NCBI RefSeq assembly: GCF_014284175.1
Contig: NZ_JACOGA010000009.1
Coordinates: 174,743 to 238,742 of the forward strand
Reading direction: 5' to 3'
From: Affinundibacterium flavidum
GTDB taxonomy: Bacteria > Pseudomonadota > Gammaproteobacteria > Burkholderiales > Burkholderiaceae_D
DNA: 64,000 nucleotides
A program made the translations under genes and the position numbers. Every line of letters begins with the position of its first letter. Position 1 is the stretch's first letter. Below the pieces are notes generated by a model. It was not told the DNA's origin. It did not search any database and saw only the letters and a list, made by a program, of their open reading frames with translations. Positions 47,861 to 57,315 of this stretch are shown one piece after another.

Positions 47861-48891
47861 ATCACCTTAGCACGGGTTAAATCATGAATATGCAAAGCAC
47901 CAACTAATTTGCCTTGTGCATCTGCAACCAGCAATTGATTAATCCGATGCTGCTCCATGATTTCCACGGCCTCTACGGCTAATTGCTCAGGGCCGATACG
48001 ATGCGGATTTTTGCGCATAATGTCGGCAATAATTAATTCGGAAAAATTCAATGGCTTATCCATTAGGCGACGTAAGTCACCGTCGGTAAACACGCCAACG
48101 ATGTGATTGTCGTCGTCGACAATCGCTGTCATCGCCATGCCTTTTTGCGTGATTTCTAATAAAGCGCTACTTAACTTCGTATCGGGTTTGACCTGAGGGA
48201 TCGCATTCCCTGTCCGCATCACATCTTTGACGTGCGTTAATAGGCGGCGACCTAAAGCGCCACCCGGATGTGAGCGGGCAAAATCTTCTTCTTTAAAACC
48301 GCGCGCATCTAGCACGGCGACGGCTAAGGCATCACCTAAAGCCAAGGTTACCGTAGTACTCGCTGTGGGTGCCAGATTTAAAGGACAAGCTTCCTTATCG
48401 ACATGCACACTTAAATGTAAGTCTGCCAGTTTAGCTAAAGTTGATTGTGGGTTGCCTGTCATCGCAATTAATTTGACGCCCAGGCGTTTTAAGATAGGCA
48501 AAATAGACACCAATTCGCCAGCTTCACCCGAATAAGAAATCGCGATAAATACATCTTGCGAAGTCACCATACCGAGATCGCCATGTGCCGCTTCAGCCGG
48601 ATGCAGAAAAAATGCCGGCGTGCCGGTCGATGCAAAAGTTGCTGCAATCTTGCGCGCAATATGACCGGACTTGCCTATGCCTGAAACGACTAAGCGGCCT
48701 TTGCACTGTAAAACCAACTTGATCGCTTCGGTAAACGCCAGAGCGTCGTCGCCAGCGATGCGTTGTTTGAGGCTAAGAATGGCATCCGCTTCAATTTGTA
48801 AAGTGTCGAATGCTAATTGCAATGCGTGATTCGCTGTCGCATCTGTAGAAGATGTTGATAGCGGGTCAGAAAATGATTTTAATGAGTTCAT
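47857..48891 (-). CDS. kdsD: arabinose-5-phosphate isomerase
   Basis: 344 residues from the ATG at 48891. KdsD converts ribulose-5-phosphate to arabinose-5-phosphate, the first step to KDO. An N-terminal SIS domain (VVSGIGKSGHIARKIAATFASTGTPAFFLHPAEAAHGDLG) and two C-terminal CBS domains (VKDVMRTGNAIPQV and ADIMRKNPHRIGPEQ) are present. No binding site is visible before the ATG; see the promoter entry. It heads the kdsD-kdsC-lptC-lptA-lptB-rpoN transcript. Confidence 0.95.
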   Translation of the reverse strand: MNSLKSFSDPLSTSSTDATANHALQLAFDTLQIEADAILSLKQRIAGDDALAFTEAIKLVLQCKGRLVVSGIGKSGHIARKIAATFASTGTPAFFLHPAEAAHGDLGMVTSQDVFIAISYSGEAGELVSILPILKRLGVKLIAMTGNPQSTLAKLADLHLSVHVDKEACPLNLAPTASTTVTLALGDALAVAVLDARGFKEEDFARSHPGGALGRRLLTHVKDVMRTGNAIPQVKPDTKLSSALLEITQKGMAMTAIVDDDNHIVGVFTDGDLRRLMDKPLNFSELIIADIMRKNPHRIGPEQLAVEAVEIMEQHRINQLLVADAQGKLVGALHIHDLTRAKVI

Positions 48892-49270
48892 GTGCGGAGT
48901 ATAAACTAAATATGGATAAGCAAGAACTCTGCCAGATATAAAATCGCTATCATAAATCACGTTTATCCGGCTTGGATTTGGTGGCTAAACATAAAATCAA
49001 AGACTTGAGTGTGGTTTGCCACGAAGCCGTGGTTCAAGAGCTTTATAAATTAACTTTTAGTTAAGGTAATTCTGATTCTGCAAATCTTCGCGTTGCCTTT
49101 CGTTCTTCCTATTTCTATTTACTCTTATCAATTGGTTTTCTAGGACTCGCCTTGTAAAGAACAAAACTCAAGGCAAGATTTTATGAGTTCTGTGATTTTT
49201 ATGTGCAGCTACCTCGCATATCGTGATTCAGCGTCTCTATAGACCGCCATAATCGGTAATAATACTCAGC
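48892..49270. other. divergent intergenic region between kdsD and the antiporter gene
   Basis: 379 bases with no supported gene. On the - strand TATACT (48903-48898), with a weak TTCTTG 17 bases upstream, would start transcription at about 48891, the A of the kdsD ATG. Hairpins occur at 49004-49038 (CCACG / CGTGG inside CTTGA / TCAAG) and at GCCTTG / CAAGGC around 49150-49175. I see no convincing promoter for the + strand gene. Confidence 0.4.
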
Positions 49271-51253
49271 ATGAATGCACTCGATACCACTTTACTTTTG
49301 CTCAGTAGCGCCGTGTTAGGCGTCGTCGCCTTACGGTTGTTGAATTTGCCGCCTATGCTCGGCTATCTGGCAGTCGGTATTTTGATCGGCCCACATGCTT
49401 TGGGATGGGCGCAAGAAAGCTCGACGACTCATTTGCTAGCAGAGTTTGGTGTCGTATTTTTGATGTTTTCTATAGGCTTGGAATTCTCGCTGCCTAAATT
49501 GATCTCTATGCGTCGGGCGGTATTCGGTCTAGGCATGGCACAAGTGATCGGTACCATAGGCCTAGCGATGCTCTTGTGTTTTGGCGCTGCGTTCGTGTTG
49601 CCACAATATTTTACGATGAGCTGGGAAGCTGCATTTGCGATTGGTGGCGCTTTATCAATGTCATCCACCGCGATCGTTTCGAAGATGTTGACCGAAAAAC
49701 TGGAATTGGAAAGCCAGCACGGCAGGCAAATTATCAGCATCTTGTTGTTCCAAGATTTGGCGGTCGTTCCCTTATTGATCTTGGTACCGGCGCTCGCGGC
49801 TGATTCTGAGAATTTGAGCATGAGTTTGGCCATGGCTGGTGCGAAGGCAACAATCGTTTTATTTTTGTTGTTTTTTGTTGGTAAAAAAGTTGTGCGTGAA
49901 TGGTTTGCGATTGTTGTCAGACGCCGCTCGCAAGAACTCTTCATGCTCAACCTATTATTATTTACTTTAGGCGCCGCGTGGTTGACCGAGAAAGCTGGCT
50001 TGTCGTTAGCTCTGGGCGCATTTGTCGCCGGCATGTTGATTTCAGAAACTGAATACAAACATCAGGTGGAAGAGGATATCAAATCCTTCCGCGATGTGTT
50101 GTTGGGCTTGTTTTTTATCACCGTCGGAATGCTTCTCAATTTGCAATTGGTACTGGAATACGGATGGTTGATTTTATTGCTGCTAATCGGTCCGGTGATG
50201 TTGAAGTTTGGTTTGATTTTTGCACTGGCACGTTTGTTTTCTTGCCCTACCAGTGTCGCATTACGTACCGGTTTAGGCTTGGCGCAAGCAGGTGAGTTCG
50301 GTTTTGTCTTGTTGAATCAAGCTGGCGGTTTGAATTTGATCGACCCCTTATTGTTGCAACTGATGTTGGCGTCTATGGTGCTGTCGATGTTGATCTCGCC
50401 TTTCATTTTGGCCAAATCCGATTGGATAGTATTAAAGCTTTCCTCCAGCGAATGGATGATGCAATCTTTGGCTTTAACACAGATTGCCGCCAGAACTATG
50501 AAGGTGAAGAAGCATGTGATTATTGCTGGCTTTGGTCGTAGTGGGCAAAGTTTGGCGCGCTTGCTGACGGACGAAAAAATTGAATACCACGCACTTGATT
50601 TGGACCCCGATCGTATCAGTGAAGCACAGAATGCCGGCGCGAACGTGTCCTATGGCGACGCCGGACGGCGTGAAAGTCTGACCGCCGTCGGTATTAATCG
50701 TGCCGCAGCTTTGGTCATTACATATACCGATACCCCATCCGCACTGAAAATTTTGCATCTGGTACATGAACTGAATCCTAGTTTGCCTGTGATAGTGCGT
50801 AGCCATGACGATACCGATCTGGAAAAATTGCGCGCCGCTGGTGCGACGGAAGTGGTGCCGGATTTAATGGAAGGCAGTTTGATGCTGGCTTCCCATGCGC
50901 TGGTTTTATTGGGCGTGCCATTAAGGCGTGTTGTGCATACTGTGCAAATGGCGCGTGATGCACGCTATGAATCTTTGCGCGGATTTTTTCATGGTGCTAG
51001 TGATGTCACTGATGATGCGGAAAATATGCAAATTCGCTTGCACACCGTCGCCCTGAGTGAGCGCGGAAAAATGCTGGGTAAAAGTATTGCAGAGCTTGCC
51101 TTAAGTGAATTTGAGGTTGACGTGACCACGATACGTCGTGGTAAAAATCGACTCGAACCCAGCGCTGATTTGGTTTTGCAAGCAAACGATGTGGTGGTCT
51201 TGCGTGGCACTGCAGAAGGTGTCGCTAAAGCGGAACAACAACTATTAAAATAA
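49271..51253 (+). CDS. CPA2-family cation:proton antiporter with RCK domains (Kef/YbaL type)
   Basis: 660 residues. Residues 1 to about 385 are a Na+/H+ exchanger membrane domain of some 12 helices ([35 protein letters not shown]). From about 413 comes an NAD-binding RCK/TrkA-N domain ([19 protein letters not shown]), and from about 575 a TrkA-C domain. It probably exports K+ in exchange for protons under nucleotide control. KefB, KefC and YbaL are all possible labels; I cannot choose. apt follows 17 bp later. Confidence 0.88.
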   Translation: MNALDTTLLLLSSAVLGVVALRLLNLPPMLGYLAVGILIGPHALGWAQESSTTHLLAEFGVVFLMFSIGLEFSLPKLISMRRAVFGLGMAQVIGTIGLAMLLCFGAAFVLPQYFTMSWEAAFAIGGALSMSSTAIVSKMLTEKLELESQHGRQIISILLFQDLAVVPLLILVPALAADSENLSMSLAMAGAKATIVLFLLFFVGKKVVREWFAIVVRRRSQELFMLNLLLFTLGAAWLTEKAGLSLALGAFVAGMLISETEYKHQVEEDIKSFRDVLLGLFFITVGMLLNLQLVLEYGWLILLLLIGPVMLKFGLIFALARLFSCPTSVALRTGLGLAQAGEFGFVLLNQAGGLNLIDPLLLQLMLASMVLSMLISPFILAKSDWIVLKLSSSEWMMQSLALTQIAARTMKVKKHVIIAGFGRSGQSLARLLTDEKIEYHALDLDPDRISEAQNAGANVSYGDAGRRESLTAVGINRAAALVITYTDTPSALKILHLVHELNPSLPVIVRSHDDTDLEKLRAAGATEVVPDLMEGSLMLASHALVLLGVPLRRVVHTVQMARDARYESLRGFFHGASDVTDDAENMQIRLHTVALSERGKMLGKSIAELALSEFEVDVTTIRRGKNRLEPSADLVLQANDVVVLRGTAEGVAKAEQQLLK

Positions 51254-51270
51254 ATAAGATAAGAGAGCAT

Positions 51271-51816
51271 ATGATGCAGAGCGCTAGCCTATACATTAAA
51301 GATCATATTCGTACAGTGCCAGACTGGCCACAAGCTGGCATACAATTTCGGGATATCACTCCTTTGCTACAAGATCCCACCGTATTTCGTACCTTGATTG
51401 ACGTGTTTTTAGCGCGCTATGCGGATGCGAAGTTGGATTCGGTCGCTGGACTGGATGCACGTGGCTTTATTCTCGGTTCCGTCATTGCGTATGAATTGAA
51501 TGTGGGATTTATTCCTATCCGCAAAAAAGGCAAATTGCCATTCACGACGGTGTCCGAGGAATATGAGCTGGAATACGGCAGCGCTACCGTAGAGTTGCAT
51601 ACCGATGCTTGCAAGCCTGGCGACAGAGTTTTGTTGATCGACGATTTGATCGCTACTGGTGGAACCATGATGGCTGGAAAGAAATTATTAGAGCGTCTTG
51701 GTGCGACAATCATTGAAGCCGCAGTGATTGTGGATTTGCCAGAATTAGGTGGTTCCAGATTGATAGAATCGACTGGTTTGCCGCTCTTCAAAGTGTGTGA
51801 CTTCGCTGGACATTAG
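51271..51816 (+). CDS. apt: adenine phosphoribosyltransferase
   Basis: 181 residues. Salvages adenine to AMP using PRPP. The PRPP-binding loop is [14 protein letters not shown]; the N-terminal [20 protein letters not shown] is typical of Apt. It sits just before the ahcY unit, and adenine recovery fits with the methyl cycle, although the riboswitch separates the two units. Confidence 0.96.
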   Translation: MMQSASLYIKDHIRTVPDWPQAGIQFRDITPLLQDPTVFRTLIDVFLARYADAKLDSVAGLDARGFILGSVIAYELNVGFIPIRKKGKLPFTTVSEEYELEYGSATVELHTDACKPGDRVLLIDDLIATGGTMMAGKKLLERLGATIIEAAVIVDLPELGGSRLIESTGLPLFKVCDFAGH

Positions 51817-51893
51817 ACTTGAGATGATATTGTTGTTGCTTAAAATTTAAGCGAATATATTTTGCTGCTGTCGCAAGCAAGTCTGAATTGCGC

Positions 51894-51899
51894 TATACT
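51894..51899 (+). promoter_or_regulatory. -10 element of the ahcY promoter
   Basis: TATACT matches the -10 in five of six bases. The -35 region is weak (TCGCAA at 51871-51876). The start predicted seven bases after the hexamer is about 51906, which is exactly where the riboswitch sequence begins. Confidence 0.5.
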
Positions 51900-51906
51900 T
51901 GCGTTT

Positions 51907-52035
51907 CTCCAAGGAGCGCTGCGACAGTTTTTCTGATTTCATGGATCTGTATGAAATCAACTGCCAGGCTTGGATTAGACGAGTGGATTGATAGAGAATT
52001 CTAGAAATCACACTCACAGCAACTGCGCTCACGTT
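51907..52035 (+). promoter_or_regulatory. SAH riboswitch upstream of ahcY
   Basis: The leader matches the S-adenosylhomocysteine riboswitch known upstream of ahcY in betaproteobacteria. Seen pairings: GAGCGC (51914-51919) with GCGCTC (52025-52030); CCAAG (51909-51913) with CTTGG (51969-51973) as the pseudoknot-type contact; a hairpin TGATTTCAT / ATGAAATCA (51934-51959); and GAGTG / CACTC (51981-52015). The conserved GGAGCGCTGC and GCCAGGCT segments are present. Downstream, CTCACG (52028-52033) can instead pair with CGTGAG (52068-52073) next to the AGGAGG site, so ligand binding should free translation. Confidence 0.9.
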
Positions 52036-52060
52036 ACTTTTTTCTTGAACATTCTTGGAA

Positions 52061-52079
52061 AGGAGGGCGTGAGAACGCC
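52061..52079 (+). promoter_or_regulatory. ahcY ribosome binding site with adjoining hairpin
   Basis: AGGAGG at 52061-52066 is 19 bases from the ATG, too far in linear form. The bases between fold as GGCGT / ACGCC with a GAGA loop (52066-52079), which brings the site to within about six unpaired bases of the start. The same bases pair with the riboswitch 3' end in the alternative state. Confidence 0.6.
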
Positions 52080-52085
52080 ACCATC

Positions 52086-53504
52086 ATGACATCTCAAACC
52101 GTATCTACAACAACGCAAGATTTCCACGTCGCTGACTTAAGCTTGGCCGACTGGGGTCGCAAAGAAATTCAAATCGCAGAAACCGAAATGCCAGGCTTGA
52201 TGGCAATTCGTGAAGAATTCGCAGCTAGTCAACCTTTGAAAGGCGCGCGCATCACGGGTTCTTTGCACATGACGATTCAAACCGCCGTGCTGATTGAAAC
52301 CTTGAATGCACTCGGCGCACAAGTACGTTGGGCATCTTGCAATATTTACTCAACCCAAGATCATGCTGCTGCCGCAATCGCTGCTGGCGGTACACCAGTG
52401 TTCGCATTCAAAGGCGAAAATCTGGATGAATATTGGGCATTCACACATCGTATTTTCGAATGGCAAGATGGCGGCTATTCCAACATGATCTTGGATGACG
52501 GCGGCGATGCGACTTTGTTGCTGCATCTCGGTACACGTGCAGAAACAGATATTTCCGTATTGAATAACCCAGGTTCAGAAGAAGAAACTTGCTTGTTCAA
52601 CTCCATCAAAAAACATTTAGCGGTTGATGCAACTTGGTACTCTAAACGTCTGGCGGCAATCAAAGGCGTGACCGAAGAAACGACGACTGGCGTACATCGT
52701 TTGTACCAAATGCATAAAGAAGGCAAGCTCGCTTTCCCAGCAATCAACGTCAATGATTCCGTAACCAAATCCAAGTTCGATAACTTGTATGGCTGCCGCG
52801 AATCTTTAGTTGACGGCATCAAACGCGCCACTGACGTGATGATCGCGGGTAAAGTCGCGGTGATCGCTGGATACGGTGATGTAGGTAAAGGTTCCGCCCA
52901 AGCGATGCGTGCCTTGTCTGCGCAAGTTTGGGTCACAGAAATCGATCCTATCTGCGCTTTGCAAGCGGCGATGGAAGGCTATCGTGTGGTGACCATGGAT
53001 TACGCGTGTGAACACGGCGATATCTTCGTGACGACGACTGGTAACTACCATGTGATTTCACATGAGCACATGTTGAAGATGAAGGATCAGGCGATTGTTT
53101 GCAACATCGGTCACTTCGATAATGAAATCGACGTCGCGGCACTCAAACAATACAAGTGGGACAACATCAAACCACAAGTTGATCACGTGATTTTCCCTAG
53201 TGGTCGTCGTATTATCTTGTTGGCTGAAGGTCGTCTGGTGAATCTCGGTTGCGGTACTGGTCATCCATCGTATGTGATGAGCTCTTCTTTCGCGAATCAA
53301 ACCATCGCGCAAATCGAATTGTTCTGCAATACTGCCCAATACCCAGTCGGCGTTTACACTTTGCCGAAACATCTCGACGAAAAAGTCGCACGTTTGCAAT
53401 TGAAAAAACTCAATGCACAACTGAGTGTTTTGACGGATGAACAAGCGAGCTATATTGGCGTGAAAAAAGAAGGTCCGTATAAACCAGAGCACTATCGCTA
53501 CTAA
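52086..53504 (+). CDS. ahcY: S-adenosylhomocysteine hydrolase
   Basis: 472 residues. Splits SAH to homocysteine and adenosine, reversibly, using bound NAD. NAD site [16 protein letters not shown]; substrate segments [15 protein letters not shown] and [11 protein letters not shown]; catalytic-region [18 protein letters not shown]-terminal [11 protein letters not shown]. The long bacterial form with the ~40-residue insert is present. SAH riboswitch control means it is made when its substrate accumulates. Confidence 0.98.
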   Translation: MTSQTVSTTTQDFHVADLSLADWGRKEIQIAETEMPGLMAIREEFAASQPLKGARITGSLHMTIQTAVLIETLNALGAQVRWASCNIYSTQDHAAAAIAAGGTPVFAFKGENLDEYWAFTHRIFEWQDGGYSNMILDDGGDATLLLHLGTRAETDISVLNNPGSEEETCLFNSIKKHLAVDATWYSKRLAAIKGVTEETTTGVHRLYQMHKEGKLAFPAINVNDSVTKSKFDNLYGCRESLVDGIKRATDVMIAGKVAVIAGYGDVGKGSAQAMRALSAQVWVTEIDPICALQAAMEGYRVVTMDYACEHGDIFVTTTGNYHVISHEHMLKMKDQAIVCNIGHFDNEIDVAALKQYKWDNIKPQVDHVIFPSGRRIILLAEGRLVNLGCGTGHPSYVMSSSFANQTIAQIELFCNTAQYPVGVYTLPKHLDEKVARLQLKKLNAQLSVLTDEQASYIGVKKEGPYKPEHYRY

Positions 53505-53505
53505 G

Positions 53506-53607
53506 ATGCGCCATAAATCCAATTACTGGGCGCATACCTTTGTCGTGAATACTCGCAATATCGACATATTGCTGCGTTTCACTTCGCGGTCTGCATCCCA
53601 GTAATTG
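53506..53607 (+). other. structured, possibly bistable spacer after ahcY
   Basis: The spacer can form a long symmetric hairpin. The outer 11-bp stem is CAATTACTGGG (53520-53530) with CCCAGTAATTG (53597-53607), the middle stem is GTGAA / TTCAC (53545-53549, 53578-53582), and the tip is GCAATAT / ATATTGC around CGAC (53555-53572). The side gaps are equal, 14 and 5 bases. A competing local hairpin, ATGCGCC / GGGCGCAT (from about 53506), uses part of the outer arm. No T-run follows. The function is unknown. Confidence 0.5.
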
Positions 53608-53657
53608 AATTTCTGTCGATCTTAGCTTTTCAAATTTGTAAAAATTCTGGAGATACC

Positions 53658-54011
53658 ATGCGCTTACTTGCTACCTGGTTAATTAACGCACTGGCGCTAT
53701 TGGCGCTGCCATATTTGCTCAGCTCGATCACGATCAATAGTTTCACGACTGCTTTGTTAGTCGCCGTGGTCTTGGGTTTTGTGAATACCGTGATTCGGCC
53801 TATCTTATTAATCCTCACCTTACCTGTGACTGTATTAAGCCTAGGCTTATTTATTTTGGTGATTAATGGATTGATGTTCTGGGCAGTGGCCAGTATGTTT
53901 GATGGCTTTCATGTGGCAGGATTTTGGTCAGCGGTGATCGGGGCTTTGTTGTACAGCGTAATTTCATGGACACTCTCCACCTTACTTCTTTCAAAAAATG
54001 AATCCACATAA
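53658..54011 (+). CDS. small membrane protein of the phage holin 4 (mycobacterial-type) superfamily
   Basis: 117 residues with four hydrophobic segments (about 4-28, 32-52, 58-80, 88-112) and few charges. It resembles the conserved YvlD/phage holin family IV proteins, whose role in bacteria is not known; no phage genes are near. It sits between ahcY and metF, a recurrent arrangement in betaproteobacteria, and overlaps metF by 14 bases. Confidence 0.8.
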   Translation: MRLLATWLINALALLALPYLLSSITINSFTTALLVAVVLGFVNTVIRPILLILTLPVTVLSLGLFILVINGLMFWAVASMFDGFHVAGFWSAVIGALLYSVISWTLSTLLLSKNEST

Positions 54012-54825
54012 TTTTAGTATTGAATTCTTCCCGCCAAAAACGGAAGAAGGAACCGAAAAATTACGGGTGACACGTGCCAAACTGGCAGAACTTAATCCTA
54101 AGTATTTTTCGGTGACTTTTGGTGCTGGTGGTACGACGCAACAGGGGACTTTGGATACTGTTGTTGAAATCCGCAAAGAAGGTTTTGATGCCGCGCCGCA
54201 TCTGTCTTGCGTCGGTGGTACACGTGATTCAATTCGCCAAATTCTGCAAACGTATAAAGATCAAGACATTCATCGCTTGGTTGCTTTGCGTGGCGATCTG
54301 CCCAGCGGTTATGGTATGGGTGGTGAATTTCGTTACGCGAATGAACTCGTTGAATTTATTCGCGCCGAAACGGGTGATTGGTTCCACATCGAAGTGGCGG
54401 CTTATCCAGAAATGCATCCACAAGCAAAATCGCCGCAAGATGACTTACAGAATTTCGTGCGCAAGATACAAGCCGGTGCGAATGCCGCGATTACTCAGTA
54501 TTTCTACAATGCCGATGCCTATTTTCAATTCGTAGAGAATGCGCAAAAAGCCGGCGTGAATGTACCTATCGTTGCGGGCATCATGCCGATCACCAACAGC
54601 AGTCAACTTATGCGTTTCTCAGAAATGTGCGGTGCAGAAATTCCTCGTTGGGTACGTTTGAAGTTGGCGAGCTACGGTGATGACAGCGCATCGATCAAGG
54701 CTTTTGGTTTGGATGTGGTGACGCAAATGTGTGAGCGCCTGCTTGCCGGCGGTGCACCGGGTTTGCATTTCTATTCTTTGAATCAGGCCGCGGCGACTAC
54801 GGCGATTTGGAATAGATTAGTGTAA
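53998..54825 (+). CDS. metF: 5,10-methylenetetrahydrofolate reductase
   Basis: 275 residues. Flavoprotein that reduces methylene-THF to methyl-THF for methionine synthesis. Starts MNPHNFSIEFFPPKTEEG, with the catalytic Glu in EFFPPKT, VTFGAGGTTQQGTLD and ALRGDLPSGYG. It completes an ahcY-membrane protein-metF unit that recycles SAH to methionine. A terminator follows. Confidence 0.96.
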   Translation: MNPHNFSIEFFPPKTEEGTEKLRVTRAKLAELNPKYFSVTFGAGGTTQQGTLDTVVEIRKEGFDAAPHLSCVGGTRDSIRQILQTYKDQDIHRLVALRGDLPSGYGMGGEFRYANELVEFIRAETGDWFHIEVAAYPEMHPQAKSPQDDLQNFVRKIQAGANAAITQYFYNADAYFQFVENAQKAGVNVPIVAGIMPITNSSQLMRFSEMCGAEIPRWVRLKLASYGDDSASIKAFGLDVVTQMCERLLAGGAPGLHFYSLNQAAATTAIWNRLV

Positions 54826-54846
54826 TTTTTTAGATTAGGCATGAAT

Positions 54847-54879
54847 AAAAAAACCACGATACCTATCGTGGTTTTTTTT
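54847..54879. terminator. bidirectional terminator between metF and trpC
   Basis: AAAAAAACCACGAT pairs with ATCGTGG and its T-run around ACCT. As and Ts flank both sides, so it serves the converging metF and trpC transcripts. Confidence 0.88.
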
Positions 54880-54899
54880 AGTGAAATATCGCCAGAGAC

Positions 54900-55700
54900 T
54901 TAGAAAAATAATTTCTCAAGTTCGACACCCGGCTCATCTGCACGCATAAAAGCCTCACCCACCAAGAATCCATGCACATTCGCATCACGCATACGCAGGA
55001 CATCGTCTCGATTCATAATGCCTGATTCTGTGATGACGAGTTTGTCTTCGGAAATGCGTGGTAGTAAGCCAAGCGTGGTATCGAGTGTGACGTCGAATGT
55101 ACGCAGATTACGATTGTTGATGCCAAGCAGATTGGTCTTGAGTTTCAATGCTGCGTCGAGTTCTTCACCATTATGCACTTCAACCAAAACACCCATGCCG
55201 AGTTCATGCGCGCAGGCTTCGAGTTCTGCCATCAGGCCATGATCGAGTGCTGCGACGATCAGCAAAATACAATCCGCACCCCAGCTTCTGGCTTGATACA
55301 CCTGATAGGGATCGATCATGAAATCCTTACGTAATATTGGCAAAGAGCAGGCTGCGCGGGCTTGTTGTAAATAGATGGGCGCGCCTTGAAAAAACACTTC
55401 ATCGGTCAACACCGATAAACAAGCAGCGCCATGTTGCGCGTAGCTTGCAGCGATTTCCGCAGGTTGAAAATTTTCACGGATCACGCCTTTGGAAGGTGAG
55501 GCTTTTTTGATTTCTGCGATGACAGCTGCTTTGCCCAGCGCCATTTTATTGCGCAGGCTAGCTTCAAATCCACGCAATGTTTGTTGTGCTTCTTTGTTGC
55601 TTTCTACGTCTGCTCGCAAACTGGTGTAGCTCTGCACTTTCTTATCGCGCGCGACTTCTTCTACTTTGACTTCGAGAATTTTATTGAGTATGTCTGACAT
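54900..55700 (-). CDS. trpC: indole-3-glycerol phosphate synthase
   Basis: 266 residues, monofunctional TrpC (no TrpF domain). Converts CdRP to indole-3-glycerol phosphate. TIM-barrel motifs: [53 protein letters not shown] and [11 protein letters not shown]; catalytic Lys and Glu are in IKKASPS and VITESGI. Last gene of the trpEGDC unit. Confidence 0.97.
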   Translation of the reverse strand: MSDILNKILEVKVEEVARDKKVQSYTSLRADVESNKEAQQTLRGFEASLRNKMALGKAAVIAEIKKASPSKGVIRENFQPAEIAASYAQHGAACLSVLTDEVFFQGAPIYLQQARAACSLPILRKDFMIDPYQVYQARSWGADCILLIVAALDHGLMAELEACAHELGMGVLVEVHNGEELDAALKLKTNLLGINNRNLRTFDVTLDTTLGLLPRISEDKLVITESGIMNRDDVLRMRDANVHGFLVGEAFMRADEPGVELEKLFF

Positions 55701-55715
55701 GCTTATTTACCTAAG

Positions 55716-56747
55716 TTACTTACTTAACTGATGCGTGACTTCGACTAGTTGATGCAGCTTGTTTAACGCCGCACCGGAGGCGATAGCAGCTTGTGCTTTC
55801 TTGACGCCATCGGCGATGGAATCAGCAATGCCTGCGCCATATAAAGCAGCACCGGCATTTAAGCTAACGATATCGGTCGCCGGTCCCGGGACATTATTTA
55901 ATACATCGAGAATACGTGCTTTGGATTCTTCCGCACCGGATACTTTCAAGCTGCGATTCGACACCATTTGCAAACCAAAATCTTCAGGGTGAATATCGTA
56001 CTCGCGAATTTCGCCGTTCACCAATTCACCAACCATGGTCGGTGCGCCCAGTGATACTTCATCCATATTATCGCGTCCCCAAACCACGATCGCATGTTGT
56101 GCGCCCAGACGTTGTAGGACGCGCACTTGAATACCGACCAGATCAGGATGAAATACACCCATCAGAATATTTGGTGCTCCCGCTGGATTAGTGAGCGGAC
56201 CCAGAATATTAAAAATCGTACGCACCCCCAGTTCACGACGCACTGGTGCCGCATGTTTCATCGCTGCATGATGATTAGGTGCAAACATAAAACCGATATT
56301 GGTTTGTGCTATTGATTGCGCGATTTGTTCAGGTTGTAAGTTGATATTCACGCCCAGCGATTCGAGTACGTCGGCACTGCCCGACGAGGAGGAAACGCTA
56401 CGACCACCATGCTTAGCAACGCGGGCACCCGCAGCAGCGGTAACAAACATCGATGCGGTTGAAATATTAAAGGTATGCGCGCCATCGCCACCAGTGCCAA
56501 CGATGTCGATCAAGTTCTTGGTATTCGCCATCGGCACCTTGGTCGAAAACTCGCGCATCACTTGTGCTGCTGCGGTGATCTCGCCAATGCTTTCTTTTTT
56601 AACGCGGAGGCCCATGGTGAGCGCTGCGATCATAATCGGCGACATTTCTCCACCCATGATAGTGCGGAACAGCGACAACATTTCATCGTGGAAAATTTCG
56701 CGATGTTCAATGAGGCGGGTTAAAGCTTCTTGCTGTGAGATCGTCAT
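55716..56747 (-). CDS. trpD: anthranilate phosphoribosyltransferase
   Basis: 343 residues. Joins anthranilate to PRPP. The PRPP loop is [17 protein letters not shown], followed by [20 protein letters not shown], both diagnostic. It lies 15 bp before trpC and one base after trpG, so the operon is tightly packed. Confidence 0.97.
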   Translation of the reverse strand: MTISQQEALTRLIEHREIFHDEMLSLFRTIMGGEMSPIMIAALTMGLRVKKESIGEITAAAQVMREFSTKVPMANTKNLIDIVGTGGDGAHTFNISTASMFVTAAAGARVAKHGGRSVSSSSGSADVLESLGVNINLQPEQIAQSIAQTNIGFMFAPNHHAAMKHAAPVRRELGVRTIFNILGPLTNPAGAPNILMGVFHPDLVGIQVRVLQRLGAQHAIVVWGRDNMDEVSLGAPTMVGELVNGEIREYDIHPEDFGLQMVSNRSLKVSGAEESKARILDVLNNVPGPATDIVSLNAGAALYGAGIADSIADGVKKAQAAIASGAALNKLHQLVEVTHQLSK

Positions 56748-56748
56748 T

Positions 56749-57315
56749 TCATTTCCCCAATAAAAAATTCTTTAATAATGCATGACCGTGTTCCGACAAA
56801 ATTGATTCAGGGTGAAATTGCACCCCCTGCAAATCAAATGTCTTATGACGTACACCCATGATCTCGCCATCTTCAGTCCACGCGGTCACTTCTAAGCAAT
56901 CCGGCAAACTAGAGCGCTCAATGGCTAACGAGTGATAGCGTGTAATTGTGTAAGGGCTGGGCAAATCGCTGAACACACCAACGCCCGTGTGCGCAATTGG
57001 CGAAGTCTTCCCATGCATGACTTCCTTGGCGCGAATAACTTTGCCGCCAAAGGCTTCTGCAATACTTTGATGGCCGAGGCAAACACCGAGAATAGGAATT
57101 TCACCAGCAAAGCGTTTGAGCACAGGCACGGAAATTCCGGCTTCCAAAGGTGTGCATGGTCCAGGAGAAATACAAATGCGATCAGGCTTCATCGCTTCAA
57201 TTTCTTCCAGCGTAATTTCATCATTACGATACGTGCGAACTTCTTCACCCAGCTCGGCAAAATACTGCACGAGGTTGTAAGTGAAGGAATCGTAGTTGTC
57301 TATCATTAGTAGCAT
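56749..57315 (-). CDS. trpG: anthranilate synthase component II (glutamine amidotransferase)
   Basis: 188 residues. Class I amidotransferase that supplies ammonia to TrpE. Nucleophile Cys79 in [17 protein letters not shown]; the catalytic His and Glu are in VQFHPESIL. It may also serve PabB for folate, as in other bacteria with one such gene. The ATG directly abuts the trpE stop (TAAATG). Confidence 0.96.
   Translation of the reverse strand: MLLMIDNYDSFTYNLVQYFAELGEEVRTYRNDEITLEEIEAMKPDRICISPGPCTPLEAGISVPVLKRFAGEIPILGVCLGHQSIAEAFGGKVIRAKEVMHGKTSPIAHTGVGVFSDLPSPYTITRYHSLAIERSSLPDCLEVTAWTEDGEIMGVRHKTFDLQGVQFHPESILSEHGHALLKNFLLGK

Noticed and set aside
49181..49240. 19-codon frame starting ATGAGTTCTGTG before the antiporter gene
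   Set aside because: No binding site and no features; too short to support.
53658..54011. Prophage remnant suggested by the holin-like protein
   Set aside because: The family is widespread on chromosomes and no other phage genes are near.
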